Shown here: piece after piece, positions 17,666 to 23,497 of the stretch
How positions within the stretch are numbered: position 1 is the stretch's first letter
How the letters are laid out: every line of letters starts with the position of its first letter
Assembly: GCA_958430865.1 (NCBI GenBank)
Contig: CAUDNR010001657.1
Location: forward strand, 37,876 to 61,372
Direction: 5' to 3'
Source of the DNA: Entrophospora sp. SA101
Taxonomy: Eukaryota; Glomeromycota; Glomeromycetes; Entrophosporales; Entrophosporaceae
DNA length: 23,497 bases
The notes under the pieces: generated by a model
What the model saw: only the letters and a program-made list of their open reading frames with translations
Database searches by the model: none
What the model was told of the DNA's origin: nothing
Made by a program: the position numbers and the translations under genes

Positions 17666-18190
17666 GCATAATTGTGCTCTGTGAGTATCGAACTCGCTAC
17701 CAATTCACATTTGGATGAGAAATAACAATAGTTGCAAATTTTCCCCAATTGCTTTTGCAATTTTATAATGTGATTTTATATATATAATTGCAACAATTCA
17801 TTGATTATAACCTTCAAATAATTTAATTGATAAATTCTAAAAATAACTAATACCACAAAGTAAAACAATGATAATTTGTTTATTAAAGATGCCAGAATCA
17901 AATATAAACCCGATTTTTATCAATGCTTCATATTTTACAGTAAAACAAATTTATGTTCTTTATTCACTGAATTGGGATCAAAAGAAGTGATTAAATCAAT
18001 ATAAATACAAAGTATTTTTACCAAGCTATACTAATAAAATAAAAACAAAAATATCTCAAACACACACAATAAAATTATACATACAAAACGTAATCAATTT
18101 TTTAAATATATACATAAACATTTTAAATTGTACACACAAAATATTGATCAAGCAAATTGTTTTTTTAATCCTATATTGAAATATAAAATT
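17666..18190. other. Spacer upstream of the DDE transposase
   Basis: AT-rich, with no gene seen. It should contain the 5' end of the transposon whose ORF begins at 18195, but I could not identify inverted repeats or a target duplication by eye. Confidence 0.4.
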
Positions 18191-18194
18191 TACA

Positions 18195-19889
18195 ATGCCT
18201 CCTAAAAAACAAAATATTCATTTAAAAAAAGCAAGAGACTCACAGGTTTTTGATTCTTCAAACTTTGATATAAATAGCAATGATGAAACAATTTATGACT
18301 CTGAAACAATAATTGATTCAGATGAAACTGAATTATCATCTGACAATGAATCAAATGATGAAATTTGGTATGACGCGACTTTTGAGGGTGATTTTAACAT
18401 GGCTTCCCCTTCAATTTTTGATGAAATGATGGCAGCAAGTGCAAGTGCAAGTTCTAGTTCAAAAAGACCTCTTGTTTATATTGGTAATGCTGCACGCACA
18501 ATTAGGTGAAAAAATGTTGAATTTAAAGCTGCTGCTGCAAACACCAATACATTGACATCATTTTTTCCAAAAATAGATTCTCCAGATGATGTTGTAGTTG
18601 ATGGTAATGATGACCTAATGACTGTTGATTCTTTAGGTGATCTTGGTGAAGTAGAAGCAATTAAAAAATTCAAGGATGCTTTGTCAACATTATCAGCTCT
18701 AGAAAAAGATAAAAATATTGATCTTGGTGTTAAGTCACGCATCCAAGCAATGTGCCAATTTTTTAGATTACGCACTAAAAATTATGGTGCATATGATGCA
18801 AGCCAAATAATTGCAGAGAGTATTGGTGCAAAACCTTGGCATGCCCATTTGATTAGAACATGGTCTAATCAATTCCTAAAGGATGGTGCACTCCCAATTT
18901 CAAGAAGAGGAAAATACCAAAAGGTCAAAAGTTTAGTGCATGACGAAGACCTTCATGGATTACTTATGGAATACCTTTGGTCAAAAAAAAATGATGTTAA
19001 TGTTAAAGATTTTAAAAAACATATTGAAGAAGAATTATTTCCTTCAATTGGAATTGAAGAAAAAAAAGAGATAAGTGAAACAACTGTATGTGTATGGCTG
19101 AGAAAACTTGGATGGAATCACCAGAAAATTCGTAAAGATATCTATTTGGATGGACATGAAAGGCCTGATGTGATCCTTGCAAGAAAAAATTTTCTTGAAA
19201 AATTAAGTTCCTTTGAAAAATTGATGCCTACCCCTGATGAAGATGATGTTATGGTTCTTAATGAACCAATACTTGCACCTGGAGAAAAAAAGCATATAAT
19301 GGTGGTCCATGATGAATCTATCTTCTATGCCAATGATGGTAAAAAAACTTATTGGGGACTAAACAACCACATTCCTTTAAAAAAAAAAGGAATGGGTTTA
19401 AGTCTTCATGTCAGTGATTTTTTAACTGAGGTAGGAGGACGATTAAAATTTGCTGAAGATGAAGCTTGTGTTATAATAAAACCTGGGGTAAACCGTGATG
19501 GATGGTGGAATTCACAAGATCTTGTTGAACAGATTGAAAAAAAAGCAATTCCGATTTTTGAAAAATGTTTTCCAGATGCAGTTGGTGTATTTGCATTTGA
19601 CAATGCTACCAGCCATTCATGCTTTGCTAATGATGCTTTAATTGCTACTAGAATGAACCTTGGACCTGGTGGTAGTGATAAATACACCTTTAGAGATGGA
19701 CAACCTCAAAAAATGCACTTAGAAGATGGAAAGCAAAAAGGAATTATGACAATTTTAAAAGAACGTAACCTTTGGCCACCAACTGACAAGCTTATTCGTC
19801 TATGTGAGGATTGTAAAAAACATACTTCAACAAGGGAAGGTTGTTGTGCTGTTCGAATTCTTTCTTTTGCTTTGCTAATGATGCTTTAA
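18195..19889 (+). pseudogene. DDE transposase (Tc1/mariner-like fold), in-frame TGA and duplication-truncated
   Basis: ATG 18195 opens an acidic leader (residues 1-105). A TGA at 18507-18509 interrupts the frame, but the same frame continues (KNVEFKAAAANTNTLTSFF). Next come an HTH-like region (ASQIIAESIGAKPWHAHLIR, about residues 195-220) and a second one (ISETTVCVWLRKLGW). The catalytic core follows: HIMVVHDESIFYAND (first Asp) and GVFAFDNATSH (second Asp), then CEDCKKH and CCAVRIL. The third acidic residue lies in NFIEYFWG, which appears only in the duplicated part downstream. After RILS the frame runs into a second copy of the segment from 19620, is shifted by 248 bp and stops at 19889. 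The TGA sits where the family has Arg/Lys, so one CGA/AGA-to-TGA change suffices. The gene is dead but barely decayed. Confidence 0.85.
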
Positions 19890-20115
19890 TTGCTACTAGA
19901 ATGAACCTTGGACCTGGTGGTAGTGATAAATACACCTTTAGAGATGGACAACCTCAAAAAATGCACTTAGAAGATGGAAAGCAAAAAGGAATTATGACAA
20001 TTTTAAAAGAACGTAACCTTTGGCCACCAACTGACAAGCTTATTCGTCTATGTGAGGATTGTAAAAAACATACTTCAACAAGGGAAGGTTGTTGTGCTGT
20101 TCGAATTCTTTCTTT
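19620..20115 (+). repeat. 248-bp perfect tandem duplication within the transposase
   Basis: Positions 19620-19867 and 19868-20115 appear identical base for base. The junction TTCTTTCTTT|TGCTTTGC shows only a few bases of T/CTT homology. Because 248 is not a multiple of three, the reading frame is lost at the junction. Confidence 0.9.
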
Positions 20116-20356
20116 ACAACCTGATTTTGCTTCTCAACGCCCTCTAATACAAGAGATTATTGAAAACCATGGACATAAAGTAATTTTCTTTCCTAAATTT
20201 CAACTTCATTGAATATTTTTGGGGAGCTGCAAAAAGATACACTCGGAATAATTGTGATTACACCTTTAATTGCCGATCCGTCTATGAATCAGAGCATTTT
20301 ATTAAATAAATTTTGGGGCGATCATCATATAAAAACTTCTGAATGCGCAAGAACTA
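19867..20356 (+). repeat. 490-bp direct repeat, copy A (transposase 3' segment)
   Basis: This copy matches 22932-23421 with an offset of 3065 bp and only two mismatches seen (20319 C/T and 20350 A/T). It encodes ANDALIATRMNLGPGGSDKY through SLQPDFASQRPLIQEIIENH to FFPKF. A frameshifting deletion of about a dozen bases in the PKFHCELNFIE-type motif follows, near 20203. After that come [19 protein letters not shown] and a stop at 20309. Both copies share this deletion, so they descend from one already broken fragment. Confidence 0.9.
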
Positions 20357-20554
20357 TCCATAAAGTTAACACAAACACAATAATGTAACTTAAAAAAAAG
20401 TCATGTGAAAGAATAAATAAAAACCTATAGTTTTTAAAAAACCAAAAAAATTCATAATAAAATAAAATTTCGGAAAGCTTTATTATAGAGGAAAGTGAGA
20501 TTTGATAGACTAAAACATAATAAAATTTTAAAAAAATTTATAATTTCAAATTCA
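20357..20554. other. AT-rich spacer, likely 3' UTR of the minus-strand gene
   Basis: No ORF or repeat is seen. It lies between the end of repeat copy A and the stop codon of the convergent minus-strand gene. Confidence 0.4.
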
Positions 20555-22931
20555 TTACTTCCCAGAATTTTTTATTTTTTGTCTTTTCTGTTTCTCATGA
20601 GCACTTCCTCCATCATTTTCAAAACCTATACTACTTTTGTTATTCTCCGCTACTCTCTTTTCTGCTGATTCTCTACGTAAGGTTGCTGAATATCTTGTAA
20701 TCCATCCTTCAATAGTTTTGATTTCTGGTACTTCCTCTTCTTGAATTTCACCTTCTTCCATTAGTTTCTTTAACTCCACCATCATATCTTTTGCTGACAT
20801 TCTATCTGTTTTGCTTACATTTCCCCCCAAAAAAAATCCTTCCAAATAAGTTCTAACTTTTGATGTTATACGTTTTCCACTACCACGTTGACCATATTTA
20901 TGATTACTCCTGAGAGTCCATCCTTTTTCTAATTGAAATTTTTCATTTATATCTAAAAAAAAAATTTATTACAATTTTAGAAATAATTCTTGTTCTTAAT
21001 AATACAATAATAAAAGGTAGGTCAATACTTATAGGATGCATTGGATCATTATTATCATTATTTATAATTTCTAACTTATTCTTATTCTTTTTATCTATGA
21101 AAGACCATTCAAATATTAGAATTATTTGTTATATCTCAATTATAAATATTTTTAATAGTTTACCTTCAACTATAGGATAACTCCATATTGAATTTGGTAT
21201 GGTATGATTTGAAATATCTGGATTTGGCTTGTGTAATGGTTCTTTGGTCAATTTTGATATATCAGCAGAAGAATAACGTGACCATGCACCTATATGTGGA
21301 AGAGTTTGTGCCTGAATATAACCAGAAAATAATCCTTCAATTGGCCACTCAAAATAGGACAGATTTGAAATTCCAGGAATGGTTTTTACAGGAATGTGGT
21401 CACGTTTGGGTTCAATATGAGCAACTGAGGTTCCACCTAAATCTTTGATTGCTGGTTCTATTTTTTCACCATCATCCAAGTTGTAACCAACTCGTACATA
21501 TCTTTTTATGGCATGGGATATCTAAAAGAGAAGTATTTTTATTTGATTAAAATTCTTTTATTTGTATATTCAATTTCACTATAATATCTTACTTGTGCAT
21601 GGTGTGAATCAACAGTGGTTTTTGCTTCACCAGGCTCAAGAAACTGCCACCTGCGAATGTCTATATTGTACCATTGATTCCAATTTGCAATAATGGTCAT
21701 TAATTCGGAATTGTGATAGTGGCCACCATTGTCTGAAAAAATTTTGATCCATTTTGGCTTGGGGTCCAATGTTTCAAAAACTGCATCAAAAGATGATGCT
21801 GTAAACCAAGCATCTTGTTTGGTATCAGTGGACCAATGATCATATGCATGAATCTCTAATTGGGTGGCTTCGTTTTTTGTGAAAACTAAAATTGTGTGAA
21901 GTGTCCATCCTCTCTTTCCAAAGAACTGCTCCTTGGTTTCACGTGCACTCTTAGGTAAGATTCTCATCTTATAATCACATATTAGAATTGCACCATTTTC
22001 ATCAAGTTCTAAAAGCTTTGCTTTAAATTGATTATTTAAATAGAATTTTCTTGCCTGGTGAGCTAAAAAATAATATAATTTATATCTTGACTCTTCAATT
22101 GTGTTCCGAAGATTTTCAGGCAGAAGTTAAAAAACAGAATAGAGAGGAGAAAACAGAACCAGTTAATAATAAAAATGGGAATTTGGGGAAGTATAACTAC
22201 CAATTTTTCAATAAACTCAAATAACTGATCACACATCATGCAACGAGTATAATGTTCTTGTGTACATTCTCCAAATGCATACAAGAAGCAATGGTTTATT
22301 GTATTTACATGAGGTATTGTGCCATTTTCATTTATTGTAAGCTCATTTTCAAAACCTCTTTTTAGATGGTGTCGTAATTTTTCAAGTTCACTTATTAATT
22401 TATTCTATAAAAAAAAACATTGAAGCTTGTTAATAAAAACAAATTTAAAAAAAAAAAATTTTTTTAATAGTAAAATTAGTTACAGTCAAACCTCACTTCA
22501 ATGAATCTTGTTCCAACCAACAAATTGAATTATAATTAAATTCGTGTACAACAAATGACGATAATAATAAAATTCACATACAACGGATAATATTATAATA
22601 ATTAATTCGCGTTACAACAAATCTTTAAAATTTTTGCTTCACATATAATGGATTTAGATGCAATTTTCTTGTGTGTTCCCATAGATTCATTGAAACAAGG
22701 TTTAACTGTACATATTTTATTTTCTGAATTATATACCTGTAATCCCTTTTCTACATTTAATTGTATTAGATTAATTAAATTATTAAATACTTCATAACAA
22801 TATTCATTACAGATATTGCACAATCCTCCTAAATCCTCTCTATATACATAATGACCACTTGCCAAACGTGCCATGAAAGATGTCCTTTTAATACCATCAG
22901 GATAAGTTGCTTTAAATTTTTGCCAAAGAGC
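20555..22931 (-). pseudogene. Multi-exon transposon-like gene of unassigned family, 5'-truncated
   Basis: Five exons read leftward: 22931-22737, 22404-21593, 21521-21164, 21094-21029 and 20952-20555, with stop TAA. All four introns are GT-AG and in phase: 22736-22405, 21592-21522, 21163-21095 and 21028-20953. The product is about 587 aa if one 65-nt interruption is ignored. Motifs in order: GIKRTSFMARLASGHYVYRE, CNIC, TRCMMCDQLFEF (paired Cys), AHQARKFYLNNQ, RILPKSARETKEQFFGKRGW, YDHWSTDTKQDAWF, SDNGGHYHNSEL, FLEPGEAKTTVDSHHAQISH, HIEPKRD, LPHIGAWSRY, and a basic, glutamate-rich end. The spaced D...DN...E motifs suggest an RNase H-fold nuclease (inference). I recall multicopy relatives in Rhizophagus but know no name or function. 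The 5' end is cut exactly where repeat copy B begins, and a 65-nt insert at 22127-22191 brings a stop. Confidence 0.7.
22481..22710. mobile_element. 226-bp Tc1/mariner (pogo-like) MITE inside an intron
   Basis: The element spans 22483-22708 between TA dinucleotides (22481-22482 and 22709-22710). Its 25-bp inverted ends begin CAGTCAAACCT and CAGTTAAACCT and both end TTCAATGAATC, with four mismatches. The interior has repeated ACAACAAAT/ACAACGGAT words. It lies wholly inside the first intron of the minus-strand gene, which explains that intron's 332 bp against 69-76 bp for the other three. It needs a mariner/pogo transposase from elsewhere. Confidence 0.85.
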
Positions 22932-23421
22932 TTGCTTTGCTAATGATGCTTTAATTGCTACTAGAATGAACCTTGGACCTGGTGGTAGTGATAAATACAC
23001 CTTTAGAGATGGACAACCTCAAAAAATGCACTTAGAAGATGGAAAGCAAAAAGGAATTATGACAATTTTAAAAGAACGTAACCTTTGGCCACCAACTGAC
23101 AAGCTTATTCGTCTATGTGAGGATTGTAAAAAACATACTTCAACAAGGGAAGGTTGTTGTGCTGTTCGAATTCTTTCTTTACAACCTGATTTTGCTTCTC
23201 AACGCCCTCTAATACAAGAGATTATTGAAAACCATGGACATAAAGTAATTTTCTTTCCTAAATTTCAACTTCATTGAATATTTTTGGGGAGCTGCAAAAA
23301 GATACACTCGGAATAATTGTGATTACACCTTTAATTGCCGATCCGTCTATGAATCAGAGCATTTTATTAAATAAATTTTGGGGTGATCATCATATAAAAA
23401 CTTCTGAATGCGCATGAACTA
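22932..23421 (+). repeat. 490-bp direct repeat, copy B (transposase 3' segment)
   Basis: This is near-identical to 19867-20356, including the shared frameshift in the PKF...IEYFWG region and the stop equivalent to 20309. Its left edge interrupts the first visible exon of the minus-strand gene. Its right edge is at GAACTA (23416-23421), after which sequence unrelated to copy A's flank begins. An open frame at 22966-23277 is just the transposase fragment. The minus-strand frame across the left junction is incidental. Confidence 0.9.
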
Positions 23422-23497
23422 AACAGGAGAGACCGTCCTATATAAGGAAAGGATGTTCACAATTGATTTCAATTTTTTTTATACAGTTTAGAATACT
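23422..23497. other. Window end, nothing recognised
   Basis: A short AT-rich tail follows repeat copy B, with TATATAAGG at about 23439. There is too little sequence to say more. Confidence 0.4.

Noticed and set aside
22062..22064. TTTTTTAG at 22064 as a splice acceptor in the minus-strand gene
   Set aside because: The frame continues upstream as ENLRNTIEESRYKLYYFLAHQ without a break, so no intron is needed here.
22602..23000. 132-aa minus-strand protein starting MYLSLPPGP
   Set aside because: Its N-terminus is the antisense of repeat copy B and its C-terminus reads through the intron and MITE; only the middle (22931-22737) is a real exon.
22966..23277. Independent small gene at the right end
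   Set aside because: It is the transposase fragment of repeat copy B, identical to the one at 19901-20212.

Overview
The window is AT-rich eukaryotic nuclear DNA. It has short introns (about 65-85 bp), long T/A runs, long gene-poor spacers and dense transposon debris. The protein signatures fit an arbuscular mycorrhizal fungus of the Rhizophagus/Glomeromycotina type: a kinase C-lobe ending in a HPNAVYTSRLL-type tail, BED-finger/DUF659 hAT transposases, and a DDE transposase with a VHDES..YAND motif. The organism assignment is inference from recognised families; no database was searched. I see no complete housekeeping gene. What remains is host-gene fragments, transposase relics, MITEs, one solo LTR, one tRNA-like gene and satellites.

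Region 1-1400: two 5'-truncated host genes meet head to head. The minus strand carries the C-terminal third of the DNA polymerase delta small subunit (POLD2/Pol31) in four exons (93-214, 301-402, 485-612, 692 to about 846), including one GC-AG intron. The plus strand carries the C-lobe of a protein kinase (about 837-1257 plus 1339-1385). Both lose homology within about 10 bp of position 840, so this is a rearrangement breakpoint or an assembly join.

Region 1400-9200: mostly non-coding. It holds a hAT C-terminal fragment (2803-2936), a lone exon of a diflavin reductase (NDOR1/Tah18-like, 3364-3458), an N/Q-rich ORF, an array of five GGCC-N14-GGCC units (4760-5078), a 34-bp perfect palindrome (5105-5138), a possible LTR end near 7040 and a 177-bp hAT MITE with an 8-bp target duplication (8997-9173).

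Region 9200-14800: an internally deleted hAT element whose short ORF keeps the BED finger (9234-10092), a 733-bp hAT MITE with a perfect 8-bp target duplication (10568-11300), a 19-bp minisatellite, an ORF with the C-terminus of the DDE transposase family (11624-11914), several orphan ORFs, a tRNA-Val(UAC)-like gene inside a degenerate repeat (14157-14226) and a solo LTR with TGGGG target duplications (14378-14759).

Region 14900-17700: the left end and transposase of a larger hAT element (two introns, two frameshifts), cut off at a CAA-rich stretch that encodes a start-less poly-Q reading frame with a C-terminal membrane segment. A tandem repeat of about 137 bp follows.

Region 18195-23497: a DDE transposase with one in-frame TGA and a 248-bp identical tandem duplication. 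Then comes a unit in which two 490-bp direct repeats of that transposase's 3' part flank an opposite-strand, five-exon gene of a multicopy, transposon-like family with no function I can name. A Tc1/mariner-type MITE sits in one of its introns. This last unit is the best candidate for an undescribed system here.
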